Shown: positions 46,199 to 58,170 of the stretch, piece after piece
Position numbering within the stretch: position 1 is the first letter of the stretch
How the letters are laid out: the number at the start of each line of letters is the position of its first letter
Origin: Dromiciops gliroides
Taxonomy: Eukaryota; Chordata; Mammalia; Microbiotheria; Microbiotheriidae
Length of the DNA: 64,000 nucleotides
Direction: 5' to 3'
NCBI RefSeq assembly: GCF_019393635.1
Contig: NC_057861.1
Location: forward strand, 77,631,327 to 77,695,326
The notes under the pieces: generated by a model
Databases searched by the model: none
The model's input: only the letters and a program-made list of their open reading frames with translations
What the model was told of the DNA's origin: nothing
Program-made: the position numbers and the translations under genes

Positions 46199-46562
46199 CT
46201 TTCTTTTTTCTTTTTCTCTTTTTTAAAAAAAACTTTAATAGCATTTTATTTTCCCCAATTACATATAAAATCGTTTTCAACATTCATTTTTGTAAGATTT
46301 TTGAGTTCCACATTTTTCTTCCTCCTTTCCCTCCCCCTTCTCCAACATGGCCAGAGATCTGATATAGGTTATACATGTACAATCATGTCAAACATATTTC
46401 CACATTAGTCATGTTGTGAAAGAAGAATCAGAACAAAAGGGCAAAACCACAAGGAAGCAAAAATAGAAAACAACAAAATGGTGAAAATAGTATGCTTCAA
46501 TCTGCATTCAGATTCCATAGTACTTCCTCTGGATGTGGATACCATTTTCCATCATGAGTCCT
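46199..46562 (-). mobile_element. L1 3'-end insertion, unit B only
   Basis: Reverse-strand L1 3' UTR (ttttccccaattacatataa, ggttatacatgtacaatcat, tatgcttcaatctgcattca). Flanked by cctcaagctttt and cctcaagttttt. Unit A has the site once, at 16,053-16,062. Only the last 360 bp are present, so it is strongly 5'-truncated. Confidence 0.85.
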
Positions 46563-48548
46563 CAAGTTTTTCAACCTGTACATGCTCCCTCTGTTTCACA
46601 GAAACCTACCTCCCTGTAGACATACCATAAACCTTACAACTTTTGCCACCAATATCCATCCCTTCTCCAATTCCTCCTGACCCAAAGCTTGAAAAGGAGG
46701 CAGTAACACCATTACTTGGAATTACTGCTCCTGGGGCAAATCAAATTGTCTGGCTTTGGGATAATTATAGAGATAACAGTCTAATGGATAGTGGGATAAA
46801 GAGCTGTCCAAACAAGAAGGAAGTTACCTGGGGAGAGGACTTGGTCATCCCTCAGGGCAACGGGCATTGGTAGGGGGTGGGACTTGGGACCTAGGATTGG
46901 CACTCTACAGTGAGTCAGTAAATATTTTTTAAGCATCTACCATGTGCCAGACACTGTGATAAACACCGGAGAGACAAAAAAAGGCAAAAGGCAGTGCTTG
47001 CCCTCAAGAAATTCACCATCTCACAGAGGAGACAACATGCCAACAACTATGTACAAACAAGTTAGATACCTGAATAAAAGGTACTAGAACCAAGAGCAAG
47101 TGAGAAAGACTTCCTGTAGAAAGTGGGACACAATCCTGCAGGCAGTTACTTCCAGTGCCAATGAAGCCCTTTCCAGGACTTGTAGGGATAGAGTCCTCCA
47201 CAGGGAGGAATAGAGCCTCTGTTGGTGCCCTAGGGCAAAGCCCCATCTGCCCTGTGCTAGCAACACCTCTACTCTACTTCTCTGTGCTGTTTCCAATTCA
47301 TTCCTCTCCTACCAGCCCCCAGTGACCTTTCATCTTCCAAAGTCCATTGAGTGTGTTTGTAGCTCCCTCTGCCCATCCTTATTGCTCTTATCTGCACACC
47401 AAGACATCCCAGACATCTGTGCAAATTGTTCAGTGGTAAAAAGAAACGAGAGCTGTTATGATTTGCCAGGTGGAAACATGGAGAGGACAGGGAGAGGCAG
47501 GATTCAAAGGTGAAGCAGAATGGGTTGTTGAAGGGGTCGAGTCCTTGAATGCTTTAAGCCCCATCAGTGTGTCTGCTGCCTAAGAAGAGCCCCTCAGGTT
47601 TCCATTAAGTTGTGAAGTTGACACTTCATTTTGTTTTTCAGCACAACCATATAAGGGAGGCCAGTGCAAGAACGACTAGCCCCATTTTACAGATAGAAAA
47701 TTGAGGTTCAGAGCAGTGAAATGACTTGCCCAAGGTCACAAGCCAGTAAATATCAGAGCCTGGGTCCAAACCCAGGTCACCCAACTCCAAGTCCTTCAGT
47801 TTCCCATAGATAAGGTTGAAGAAAGGGATAAAATCATGCTGACGGGGCCCACTGCAGACTTGTGCTTTCTGACCTCAACTCAGTGGCAGTTCTTGTAATC
47901 TTCACATTTCCCACGGCCTTCTCCCCTCCAAGCCTCGACCCTGCTCTCTGAAGGCTTGTCTTCCCTCCTTTACTGAGATGAATGAGTCCACTGAACGGGA
48001 GTCCCTTCATCTCCCTACTTGATAGAAGCAAGCTTTTATATAGCACTTTCAGGGTTGCAAAGTGCTTTACAAATATGAATTCATTTTTGATCCTCACCAC
48101 AACCTTTCCGGGTAGATGCTATTATTATTTTCTTTTTACAAGGGAAGAAGACAGAGGTTAAGTGATTTGCCTAGGGTCATACAAGCTAGTAAGTGTCTGA
48201 GACTGGATTTGAACTCAAGTCTTCACACCTTGTAAATCCTCTACACATTCACCATTGCTCTCATCTGCTTTAGTCTCAAAAGGTAAAGTAGTCCTTCTCC
48301 TTGCCAAAGCCCAAACTCCATCTCTGCCCATGATCCCATATCCCCTCCTATCTCCCTCAAAGCCTTGCCCTGTCCCTCTCTCCATAACAACTGTTTGCTT
48401 GCCCACAGCCTACTAAGATCTATACAAAGAATAGGGATCTCCTCTCCTTGAAATGCCTTCACTTGATCTTGCCGGTCCCTCAAACCATTGTCTCTCCTCT
48501 CCTTCACCAGCAGTCATCTGCATTTGTTGTTTCAACTTTGATCCCTGA
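46563..48548. other. Intergenic, no gene seen (unit B)
   Basis: Diverged until about 47,092, then about 99.5% identical to unit A 16,831 onward. It holds the unit B copies of the MIR elements (about 47,685-47,802 and 48,024-48,227). Confidence 0.5.
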
Positions 48549-48708
48549 GGGCAGCTAGTTGGTTGTAGTGGATAAAGCACTGGCCCTGGATTCAGGAGGA
48601 CCTGAGTTCAAATCTAGCCTCAGACACTTGACACTTACTAGCTGTGTGACCTTGGGCAAGTCACTTAACCCTCATTGCCCCACCAAAACAAAAACAAAAA
48701 CAAAAAAC
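48549..48708 (+). repeat. Marsupial SINE, type II, unit B only
   Basis: gggcagctagttggttgtag to cctcattgccccaccaaaac. Direct repeats caactttgatccct. It sits within a block of very high identity to unit A. Confidence 0.92.
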
Positions 48709-48864
48709 CTGAATCCAACTTTGATCCCTAGGAACTTGACTTGTGACCTCAAATTATATGGAAGCTGAGGTCACCTGTGAGGTCACCAGTGACCTTTAGA
48801 TAATTTTCTAAAACAACCAACTTCAAAACAACTACAAAACCAACATAAAGAGACTTCTGCAACA

Positions 48865-49017
48865 GGGCAGCTAGGTGGCGCAGTGGATAGAGCAAGGGCC
48901 CTGGAGTCAGGAGTACCTGAGTTCAAATCAGGCCTCAGACACTTAACACTTACTAGCTGTGTGACCCTGGGCAAGTCACTTAACCACAATTGCCTCACTA
49001 AAAAAAAACAAAAAACA
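48865..49017 (+). repeat. Marsupial SINE, type I, shared by both units
   Basis: Twin of 18,418-18,571, sharing private variants such as agagcaagggccctgg. Confidence 0.9.
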
Positions 49018-49174
49018 AGTCTTCTGCAGCTCACCATGATCCTATACAAGTTAGAAACAGTGTTAAGCAGGGAGAATCTAAGGAGGCAGAACTGCGTATT
49101 TGTCACAGCTACAGATCAGCCAGACCAGAGAGGAATGTGCATCTGATGTACCAAAGCTGACTCCTCACTCTTTC

Positions 49175-49990
49175 TCATCCACCATCCAATCTGTTGCCAA
49201 GACTAGTCGGTTCCACCTTTGTAGTATCTCTTGAATAAGCCCCCTTCTCTCCTCTGACCCTGCCAGCCCTCTGGTGCAGGCCCTCATCACTGCACATCTG
49301 GACTATTGCAATAACCTGCTGCTGAGTCGGCCTGTCTCAAGTCTCTCCCTTCTCCAATCCATCCTCCATTCAGCTGTAGGATTGATCTTGCTAATGTCCC
49401 ATGTCTGACCATGTCAGCCTCCCTGTTCTACAAAGCCCTTCGTAACCTGGCCCTCTCCCACCACTCCAGGTCTCTGACACTTTACTTCTCACTCCTCTGT
49501 AACTCTATCCCACTGCCTTCCATGCTGTTCCTTGAACACAATGCTCCTTCCATAGTAGGAGCTCAGTAGACACTTGTTGACTGACTTACTGACTAATAAG
49601 GGCTGGTGTGTTCTGTGCTGGAGAGAGGAGCAATTGTATTGTAGTTGTTGTTTGAAGGGTCCTTGCCATATGTCCTTCTATAGCCTCTGTGGGCTGAGTG
49701 AGAAGCACTATCCAGATGGGGGTTACTCCAGCCCAAGTTTGACCTTCCCTAGGGAAGTTGTGTCAACAAGAACACAAAAAGCCTAAATATCCATATGTCT
49801 GTTCTGTTAGAATGTAAGCTCCTTGATGACAGGGACTGTTTCACTGTTGTCTTTGTATGATCAGTCCTTATCATCAGTTCCTGGCCAATAGTGTGTACTT
49901 AAGAAATCCTTGTAGATTGTTGACTGAGTGACACCATTTGGTAAACTCTGATAATAATTTATTCATTGCTTTACAGAGATTGCTTGATGT
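49175..49990. other. Old interspersed repeat remnant and intergenic DNA (unit B)
   Basis: Matches unit A 18,730-19,840 but lacks about 300 bp near 49,550. No gene seen. Confidence 0.45.
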
Positions 49991-50004
49991 CTTCAGCATT
50001 TTCT

Positions 50005-50332
50005 TTTAAAAACTATTTGTATGTTTTACTTTTCCCAATTACATGTAAAAACCATTTTTCATCTTCACTTTTTACAGTTTCAAATTCCAAATTTCTCCCT
50101 TCTTCCCTCCCCCTCCCCTCGAGAAGGAAAGCAGTTTGATATAAATTACCATGTGCAGTCATGTAAAACACTTTCATATTAGTGGTGTTTCAGAAGAAAA
50201 CACAGACAAAACCTCCCCAAGAAAAATCAAGAAAGTAAAAAAAGGTATGCTTCAATCTGCATTCAGACTAGCAGTTCTTTCTCTGGATGGAGATAGTCTT
50301 TTTCATAATAAATTCTTCAGAATTGACATAAT
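50005..50332 (-). repeat. Old L1 3' end, uninterrupted (unit B)
   Basis: Counterpart of 19,840-19,932 plus 23,129-23,425. It shows the pre-insertion state of the unit A L1 site (catcttcacttttt once, at 50,060-50,073). Confidence 0.65.
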
Positions 50333-50482
50333 TTTGTTTTTTTGTGGGGCAATGGGGTTTAAGTGACTTGCCCAGGGTCACACAGCTAGTAAGTGTCAAG
50401 TGTCTGAGGCCGGATTTGAACTCAGGTACTCCTGACTCCAGGGCCAGTGCTCTATCCACTGCGCCACCTAGCTGCCCCCCCC
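50333..50482 (-). repeat. Marsupial SINE, unit B only
   Basis: Reverse-strand copy with mixed diagnostics (gtggggcaatggggtttaag, but ggtactcctgactccagg). It is inserted in the old L1 tail, and unit A is empty at about 23,408. Confidence 0.88.
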
Positions 50483-51277
50483 CATCATTTTTTAAAAAGT
50501 GACTAGGTCTCTCCATCTCCCTCAGGTGGGAAGTGCAGGTACCACTCATGAGCCAGGTGCCATTCTGATCAGCAGAAGAGCTTTGACCGGCTCCATCTCT
50601 GACCCCTTTTAAGCAATATGGTGGACCCCTACTCCAGGGGTTAATTGAATTGATGCCTAAATTAGTGTGGACTCCTGATTGGCTTAATCCACTGCAGCTC
50701 AAAACTCAAGAGTCCAAGAGATCATCAGCCTTGATGGGATTACAAGTGTATGCCACCATACCAAGCTTGGATCAAAGTATGACTCTAGCATGTCTAGATC
50801 TGTGGACATCTCTGAAGTGTCAGAAATCATCAGGGTCACCTCCAGCCTGTTCAGAATCCTCTCAGAATACAAGAAGCAAAGGGCTGGGGCTCATTGCCTG
50901 TACACTCTAGCAATCCATGCCTCTAGTACAAAGACTTACAGGAAGAGTGAGACCAATGGTGAATTACACAGCCCTGCCTGCAACACTATGGTAGCCCAAG
51001 AAGTTTGACTTTGTTGATTTCCCAGTGTATGAGGAGAGGGAGGGTTGTCTGAGGAAGGAACACTAGGTATAGGGAGTGATGTTTTGTCACTGAATGAGTG
51101 GGATGTGGAGTGCTCCTGGGGAGCAGAACCCAGAATCTACCTTAGTGATTCCCACTCTTCTTGAGGGTAGTCATAGGAAATTGCCCTCTTTGGGATGGAA
51201 AACCTCAGGAAGCACCTGAAGGAGTGTTAGTTCATGACCTTGTCAGGGAGTCCCCCAGTCTAAATATATGGGTACTA
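50483..51277. other. Intergenic, no gene seen (unit B)
   Basis: About 99% identical to unit A 23,426-24,076 and 24,229-24,260, then diverging. Confidence 0.4.
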
Positions 51278-51518
51278 GGGCAGCTAGGTTGCGAAGTGGA
51301 TAAAGCACTAGCCCTGGATTCAGGAGGACCTGAGTTCAAATCCAGCCTCAGACACTTGATACTTACTAGCTGTGTGACCCTGGGCAAGTCACTTAATTCT
51401 CAATGCCCAGCCAAAAATAAACAAACAAATAAATAAATGAATCAATCAATCAATAAGTAGATGAGCAAACAAGCAAGCAAGAAAATGAATGAACGAATGA
51501 ATAGATAAATAAATAAAT
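51278..51518 (+). repeat. Marsupial SINE, type II, with expanded tail, unit B only
   Basis: gggcagctaggttgcgaag to ctcaatgcccagcc (about 51,415), then a tail grown into aaat/aatc/gcaa tetranucleotides up to 51,518. Flanked by aaatatatgggtac and aaatatgtgggtacc. Confidence 0.88.
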
Positions 51519-51689
51519 ATGTGGGTACCATCTGACTGATCAAAAGAACTAAGGAGGATCCAAGCACCACGCAATGAGTTTAAGGTGCCCTGAATTGTTT
51601 GTTAGGTAGCCAGGGTTGGGGTTTTTTTGTTTTTTGTTTTTTTGTTTTTACTGGGCCTGTGTGTTCTGTACTATGTGCTGATGAAGAGG

Positions 51690-51800
51690 AAAAGAACTCA
51701 GATTTTATCATTTTACAGATGAAAAAACTGAAGCCCCAGGAGGTTAATGATGTGTCCTAGGTCATCACCCAGGTAGTAAGCCTCAGAGGTTGTATTTGGT
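51690..51800 (-). repeat. MIR fragment, reverse strand
   Basis: tcattttacagatgaaaaaa, ctgaagccccaggaggttaa, ggtcatcacccaggtagtaa. Degraded. Confidence 0.5.
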
Positions 51801-51880
51801 ATTTGTAGGTAGATCAGAAGCAAGTTAAGGGAGAGATAGAAGATACATGTGAGAGATAGGGAATAACTGTGGGGGGGAAA

Positions 51881-52540
51881 TGTCATGTCTGATACTTGGT
51901 TTCAAATAAACAACTTTGTGTTATCAGCCCAGAGCACCCCAGAAGTTCTATGGGGCACATCAAAGAACATTCTCCTTGAAAAACTAAACCAGAGGACAGA
52001 CATACCTAAACAGATAAGTGGAACCAGATCGGACTGAGCTAGCTCTGGGACCCCCCCCACCCCGTTCACTGCAGTCTCCTCCACCCCTGGGGAGATAAGA
52101 TCAGGTGTGGCTGCTTCCTTTGTGTCCTGAGGAGAGAGATGGCTTGAGAGATCTGCAGCCACCTCTCACCCAACTCCTCCAGCCACCACCAGTGGGGAAT
52201 GGTCCTCCCTCAGTAAAGGAACTTTCCACAGTCAGATGGTCACCCCCATCAGTCCTCTATAAATGTACCTGCCTGTCTCCTGCTCGAGGAGATTGGTATT
52301 TTAGAGCCACACTTTGTGCCATGCCTTTCTCCCCATGAGAAGAAGTCCAGTGATTTCTCTCTTGGTTTCCCTTCCCTTCCCCTTCCTCTAAATAAACTAT
52401 CTTATTCTAACTGCTTTTGTGTGCAAGAGGGTGTAATTCTTTAAAGAGGAATTCCTAAGGACCCCAAACCCCTACCCCTATCCCGAACCCCTAACCCCTA
52501 ACCCCTATCCCTAATCCCCTACCCCATTTTCCCCATGACA
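51881..52540 (+). mobile_element. Solo LTR of an endogenous retrovirus (fossil)
   Basis: 660 bp beginning TGTCATG and ending CATGACA. The inverted ends extend to 10 bases (aaatgtcatg/catgacattt) if three outer bases are counted. A TATA box (TATAAA, 52,258-52,263) and a poly(A) signal (AATAAA, 52,391-52,396) lie in the right order for U3-R-U5. No internal viral genes or second LTR are nearby, so it is a recombination remnant. No clear target duplication is visible. The family is not identified beyond an LTR retrovirus-type element. Age is uncertain. It is absent from unit A, together with its flanks. Confidence 0.75.
52465..52527. repeat. CCCCTAA-like tandem repeat near the LTR end
   Basis: A run of irregular 6-8 base units such as aacccctaacccctaac with variants. 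The unit is mostly seven bases, so it resembles but does not equal the vertebrate telomere repeat. Confidence 0.8.
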
Positions 52541-52629
52541 TTTAGAAGTATGGTCAGATAGCAGTTTTTCTGAAAAAAAAAAAAAAAAGATGTGGGAGTT
52601 CTAACATCCTGTAGCTCAATATGAGTCAA

Positions 52630-53340
52630 CAGTGTGATATGACAGCCAAAGATTTAGGCTGCTTTGAGAGAATCTAAGCCTCATTCCCCTGTACTCTATC
52701 CTGGGCAGATGCCAATGGGAGCATCATTTTTAGTTCTGGGAACTATATTTTAAGAAGGATGTTGATAAGAGGAAAAATGTCCAAAGGATGGCAACCAAGA
52801 TGGTGCAAAGGACTTGGATTCCATACCATGGGAGAATCAACTGAAGAAATGAGAGATATTCAGCCTGGGGAAAAGAGAACACTGGGAGAACACTGAAAGT
52901 TTATCATCTGCAAGGATCTCAAGGGTTGCCACATGGGAAGAATTAGACTCATTTTGCCCAGAGGGCTGAAGTGATGGGTGGAACTTTCAGGAAGGCAGAC
53001 TTAGAAAAACTTCTCAACAGGGCCTTCCAAAAGTGTATTGGGTTGGGGCAGCTAGGTGGTGCAGTGGATAAAGCACTGGCCCTGAATTCAGGAGGACCTG
53101 AGCTCAAATCCAGCCTCAGACACTTGACACTTACTAGCTGTGTGACCCTGGGCAAGTCACTTAACCCTCATTGCCCCTCAAAAAAAGAAAAGAAAGAAAG
53201 AAAGAAAAAAGTGTATTGGGTTGCCTCAGAACACAGGGATTTCACATGTTTTCAAGCAAAATCTCAGCAATTACTTTTCTGGTATATTGTAGAGTAGATT
53301 CCTGTTTAAGTATTGGTTGGACTCAGTGGCTGCTGACTTC
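52630..53340 (+). mobile_element. CR1/L3-like LINE fragment with SINE insertion
   Basis: The order tgtgatatgacagccaaaga, ctgtactctatcctgggcag, tagttctgggaactatattt, aggatgttgataagaggaaa and atggcaaccaagatggtgca matches the C-terminal reverse transcriptase coding region of CR1/L3 LINEs (PLYSALV, HLEY, VQRRATKM type). It is heavily degraded and split by the SINE at 53,045-53,210. Confidence 0.55.
53045..53210 (+). repeat. Marsupial SINE, type II
   Basis: ggggcagctaggtggtgcag to ctcattgcccctc, with an aaag-rich tail. Direct repeats of aagtgtattgggttg on each side. Confidence 0.92.
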
Positions 53341-53358
53341 TAACAAGAGATCCTGTTT

Positions 53359-53361
<3 letters not shown>

Positions 53362-53412
<51 letters not shown>

Positions 53413-53422
53413 ATGTGTGTGA
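53362..53422. repeat. (TG)n microsatellite
   Basis: Nearly pure TG over about 60 bases. Confidence 0.96.
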
Positions 53423-54660
53423 CTCTAGAGCAAGTCCTAGAGAATGGGAGGGAGTGGGATCAAGGGTTCCAGCAAAGGGATTAGTTTATGTCAGCAGTAG
53501 GGAACACAAGGCCTATGGCCAGAGGGAAGTGATGTAGAAAAGGGTGGAGGATTGGACTAAGGTAGGGCTGAGGAGGCTCTCCTTGGATAACCTCAATTTT
53601 CTCAGTGAGTCATTTGCTCTTAGTGCTGAGGGAGGGGGAGTAGGAGGGGGAGGGGAAGAATGGGTGTGTGGTTGGCAGTGAGAGGACACAAGAAAAGGTC
53701 TAGAATGGTTCTTGAGGTCTAGGAAGATTGTAGAGGAACCAGATGAAGTTACGTACCATGAATTTGTCATCAGAGAAATTAGCTTGATTTTTAAACTTTC
53801 TTCAGTGATATTCAAGTAGCCTCAGAGCAGGAGCAGGGAAACATGAATAGTGGAGTTTTTACTCAGAGATAAAGATTCATTTATAGGTTGGGATTGGAGA
53901 ATTGCCAGGGGAGGGGAGATGGGAGTAAAATTCTGATATTTCAGATATTCTGGAGGTAGGGCTAGTGAATAGTTACAACAAAAACAAACAACTGTATCCT
54001 TCCAGACCCTCTAAGTTTTGTACCCATTTTTGCCAATCATATTTGCCCCTTAATTACCAAGGAAAAGTTGATTTTAAGCTGAGTCTGTGGAACAAAGGGA
54101 AAGGAGATATTTGTCCCCTTTTCTAAATGGGAAAAACTGGAGGCACTAGGTCTGTTAAAGAGAAAGTTGTTGTTTCTGCTTGTCCTTTGTTCTAGAAGAG
54201 GACCAAAGACATCAGGAAGGCGATGTCTTGACTTGTGAGTGAATTGAGGTGAAACAGGTTGTGCAAAGTCACCCGCCTCACTCTCTCCTCCTGAACCATC
54301 TGGGTCCAGTAGCAAAACATACATCAGGATGACTGGAGATGGGCCTGTACACAGTGGGAGGCCTTTGCCTTTTTAAGCTAAAGTCTTCCCAGGTCTGGGT
54401 TTGCTGAGGCAACACCCATTCAGTGATTAAGGCTAGGTAAGAAATGACAATCTAACTATGAATAATTGAATAATAGGTGCCCCCAGCACATCAAAAATGG
54501 TGACAAACTCTGCTTTTCAGCAGAGACTAGGAAGAAGAGGAACAGAACCTTCTGTAGCTCCTGCTGAATAAAAATAACCTCCTTAGCCTCAGCATCAAGG
54601 CACCTCCCCAATCTGATCCTGTCAAATGGGGACCACTTTCTATTCATCATCCATACCCTC
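53423..54660. other. Intergenic, no gene seen (unit B)
   Basis: 53,423-54,060 is part of the block missing from unit A. About 54,165-54,410 resembles a dispersed marsupial repeat (tagaagaggaccaaagacat, accatctgggtccagtagca) of unassigned family. 54,060-54,165 and 54,520-54,660 align to unit A near 24,550-24,985. Confidence 0.4.
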
Positions 54661-54943
54661 TGCTTTCTGCTCAAGCTTTCTCCTGTATTTGGAATCCATC
54701 CTCTTCCCTCCTAAACTCTTGTTCAGCATTCAACAAACATTTAATCCTACTCATCCTGCCCATTGTATTTCATGGTCCAGTTCAAGCTCTACCTCCTCCA
54801 GGAAGCCTTCCCTGATTTCCCCAGCTGGATGGGATCATGGCCATTTCTTCTACTAGTTCTTTCTACTTATCTTATGCTTTTGGGGCTTCAGTTGACTCAT
54901 CTGTAAAGTGAGGGGGGTGGACTCAGATAGGTCCTGAGAGATG

Positions 54944-55196
54944 GCAGCTGGGTAGTGCAGTGGATAGAGTGCTGAACCTGGAGTCAAAGTAGACTGGTTT
55001 CAAATCCTGCCTCAAACACTTATTAGTTGTGTGATCCTGGGCAAATCCCTTAACCTCTGGGAGCCTTAGTTTTCTTATATGCAAAATGGGGGTGATAATA
55101 ATATCACCTGCCTCCCAGGGTTGTTGTGAAGATAAAGTGAAATAATATTTGTAAAGCATTTTGCAAACCTTGAAGTGCTATGTAAATATCAAATAT
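54944..55196 (+). repeat. MIR/MAR1-type SINE, near full length
   Basis: ggcagctgggtagtgcagtg, gtgatcctgggcaaatccct, cctcccagggttgttgtgaa, ttgtaaagcattttgcaaac, agtgctatgtaaatatc. Unit A keeps only the last 40 or so bases after its L1 fragment, so this element predates the duplication. Confidence 0.75.
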
Positions 55197-55924
55197 TATG
55201 CTTATCACATCTATGATCTTGTCTGTATATGCAATAGTCTAATTAATGTTATATTTATCCCTTGACAAAAGCCCTCCTCTGAGGTGTCTTTACCCCTTAC
55301 TATACCATGTTTCACTGTGGGGTGGCTCAATGGCTACACCAGGGGAATGTAAGCTGGAGCAGGTTCTGCCAAGCTGGAAAGACTTTGGGCCTGGGCCAGG
55401 TGCTTCACTGTGTCTGCTGTGTAAGGCCCAGCTTCATTCCCTAAGCATGGAGGGGAGCTAAGCATCTTCCTTTGAATCTGGAGGCCTCTTAACCCTGGAA
55501 CCTGCTGCCACTTGAGCCAAGAACAAGTCAGCCCTCAGTGACCCCTGAGAGCCCAGGGAGGCAGGAGGAAAGAGGTGAAAGTGGTGCTGCCCTCAGTGGA
55601 GTTGGAATCCCCTCCCCCCCATGCTCTGTTCCTGTCTGATAAAATGCCTCTGTCTTCTGTAACCATTGTAGCTGGGGGCCCCTGGTGACACCAAGCCTTC
55701 TAGCCTAGCCCTCAATCTTCCCTTGGCTATCACTGGACCTATGAGGGTGGGGCCCTGACACCTCTTAGGGACTGTATATGGAATCCTTCTTCCCTTGAGA
55801 CTGGCCCCCACTTGTGGAGTTGGAGTGTGCTTCACTCTGTGTCACACAATCATCTGAGAAGACACAAAGAAAACATGTGAGAGAACACAAAGTCTCCTGC
55901 CCAAAGGACTCTATCTAGGACTAA

Positions 55925-56177
55925 AATGAATGAATGAATGAATGAATGAATGGATGCATGGATGGATGGATGGATGGATGCATGCATGGATAAATGGATG
56001 GATGGATGAATGAATGAATGAATGAATGAATGAATGAATGGATGGATGCATGGATGGATGCATGGATGGATGAATGAATGAATGGATGGATGCATGGATG
56101 GATGCATGGATGGATGGATGCATGGATGGATGCATGGATAAATGGATGGATGGATGAATGAATGAATGAATGAATGA
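55925..56177. repeat. (GAAT)n/(GGAT)n array, unit B
   Basis: About 250 bp in alternating gaat and ggat/gcat blocks, roughly 110 bp longer than the unit A array. Confidence 0.95.
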
Positions 56178-56612
56178 AAGAAAAATACTTAAGTACTTAC
56201 TGTGCCAAGCATTATACTAAGAAGGGGAAATTCAAAGAGAAAGAGGTGAGAGGGTCCCTGCTCTCAGGGGGCTCACACATATATTAGGGGACACCACAGC
56301 TTAAGTTCAGCTGAAGGACAGATGGCAAAGTCCAGAGGTTGCCAGGTTATTTAAGTAGTTAAGATGAAAGCTCCAGGACACAGAGGCTGGGCAGATAGCG
56401 AAGCCTGGAGGATCTTAGGAGGAAGTGACAGGCAGAAGGGAAGACCTGGTGGGCCTCCATCTATCTCATTGGAAGGACTGGAGTTGGTAACTTCCATCTC
56501 CCTCAAATGATGTGAGCAGTTGAGGATGTAAGGTATCTCTGGCTCTTGCCCAGCTGTCTTGGATAGGTTCTGGGACAGTCCAGCCTGGGAGAGGAGAGAA
56601 AGTGAGGGAGGA

Positions 56613-56785
56613 GGGGCAGCTAGGTGGCCCAGGGGATAAAGCACCAGCCCTGGATTCAAGAGGACCTGAGTTCAAATTCAGCCTCAGACACTTGACACTT
56701 ACTAGCTGTGTGACCTTGGGCAAGTCACTTAACCCGCATTGCCCCGCAAAAAAAAAAAAAAAAACCCAAAAAACAAACAAAAAAA
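56613..56785 (+). repeat. Marsupial SINE, type II, shared by both units
   Basis: Twin of 27,009-27,180 with the same variants. Confidence 0.9.
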
Positions 56786-57253
56786 TGAAAGTGAAGGAGG
56801 CACAAGACACATTCATTCTCAGTGATGATGGCTCTTCCTGCTGCCCAGCCATCCAGGGTGGGCTCAGGGACACCAGGCCTGCAGAGCAGAGGAGGCACTG
56901 TCCACATACAAGCCTCTTCTGGGGCGTGTCCCAGATGAGGCAATAGAACAGAGGACAGAGGGAATTCAGTCATACCCCTGGGATCTTTTAATGCCCCAGT
57001 CTCCTTGCTGCCTCCAGCCCCTGTTCCCTCCTGTTTGGAGAGAGATAGCCACACCCCTCACCCTCATCACTGGACCTTCCTATAGCTGAACTGATAAGCT
57101 CCCTCTCCTCCACATCCAGTTCAACCCTCCCAGACCCCAGTCTCATTTCCTCCTTTGTCTTTTCCTCCTATTGTGCCCTCGGAGACCTCCCTTCATCCCG
57201 GACCTCTCCCTCTCACCCTCTTTCATTATGGCTCCCGGAAGATGCTGCATCCC

Positions 57254-57569
57254 CTGCTGCCCTCTCCCGTAGCGGGTAGTTCTCTCTTGTCTCCTGACCT
57301 ACTGGACTAAAGGGCATGATAGGCATTTTCCTGGTAGCCCATTACTTCTTCTAGACTGTCCCTGGTCACCATCCTTTAGCAACCTTTCTTTTCCTCCTCT
57401 GAGCTTCATTCCATCCTTCGATATCACCAAATCCCAGACCTTATTATCATGACACATCTATCTCCTTTTTCTGGGCTATCTCCAGATGTCATGGGTTCCA
57501 GTGGTGGGGATCCCTTTCAGGGATGGCTTGGCTACTGAAGTCCCCTCCACCTCTGAAAGTATCTGGTGT
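57254..57569. other. Right flank of the duplication, no gene seen
   Basis: Single-copy in the window. It begins ctgctgccctctcccgtagc, the sequence that follows the duplicated unit. Confidence 0.5.
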
Positions 57570-57722
57570 TTGTTTGTTTTTGTTTTTGCGGGGCAATGGG
57601 GGTTAAGTGACTTGCCCAGAGTCACACAGCTAGTAAGTGTCAAGTGTCTGAGGCCAGATTTGAACTCAGGTCCTCCTGAATCCAGGGTTGATGCTTTAAC
57701 CACTGCGCCACCTAGCTGCCCC
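57570..57722 (-). repeat. Marsupial SINE, type II
   Basis: gcggggcaatgggggttaag to ccacctagctgcccc, T-rich start gtttttgttttt. Confidence 0.92.
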
Positions 57723-57984
57723 TTTGTTTGTTTTTTGTTTTTGTTTAATTAAAAAATTTTTTTAAAGTGTCTGATTCTCAAATTTTAGTACCTGGCTCAT
57801 GCTCTTCCTCTTCACCCCGACCCCTGCCCTCCTACTTAAGGAATTAAGGACAAATTGTTTAGGACTCATACTTTCTGGCCTCCCAGTCCCTCAGCTCCTA
57901 TCATGTGTATCTTCATTCTACCTCAGACACCCTCAGGGATGGTATCGTCTTCTTTAGGATTAGAGATCTAGATCTGCAGGGGAG

Positions 57985-58110
57985 CTCAGAGGCCACCTAG
58001 TCCAAAGGTTTCATTCTATAGATGAGGCCCAAGGAAGTTAAATGCCTGAGGCCAAAGGTCACACAGGTAGTGAGCATCAGAGGAAAGATTTGAACCCAGG
58101 TCCCCTGTCT
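57985..58110 (-). repeat. MIR fragment
   Basis: ttctatagatgaggcccaag, gtcacacaggtagtgagcat, gatttgaacccaggtcccc. Reverse strand. Confidence 0.6.
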
Positions 58111-58170
58111 CCGCAGCACATCTCGTCATTACCCTCTTGCCATCCTGATCCTGAACTCTGAAACTCCCCT

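Larger units (their letters stand above)
55197..57253. other. Right end of unit B, no gene seen
   Basis: About 99.5% identical to 25,690-27,648 apart from the tetranucleotide array. It contains the SINE at 56,613. Confidence 0.6.

Noticed and set aside
52465-52527. True interstitial telomere block
   Set aside because: Units are mostly seven bases and irregular, and the run lies inside an LTR-like element. Chromosome-end fusion is not supported.
55850-56135. His/Ile/Pro-rich frames
   Set aside because: Reverse translation of the GAAT/GGAT array.
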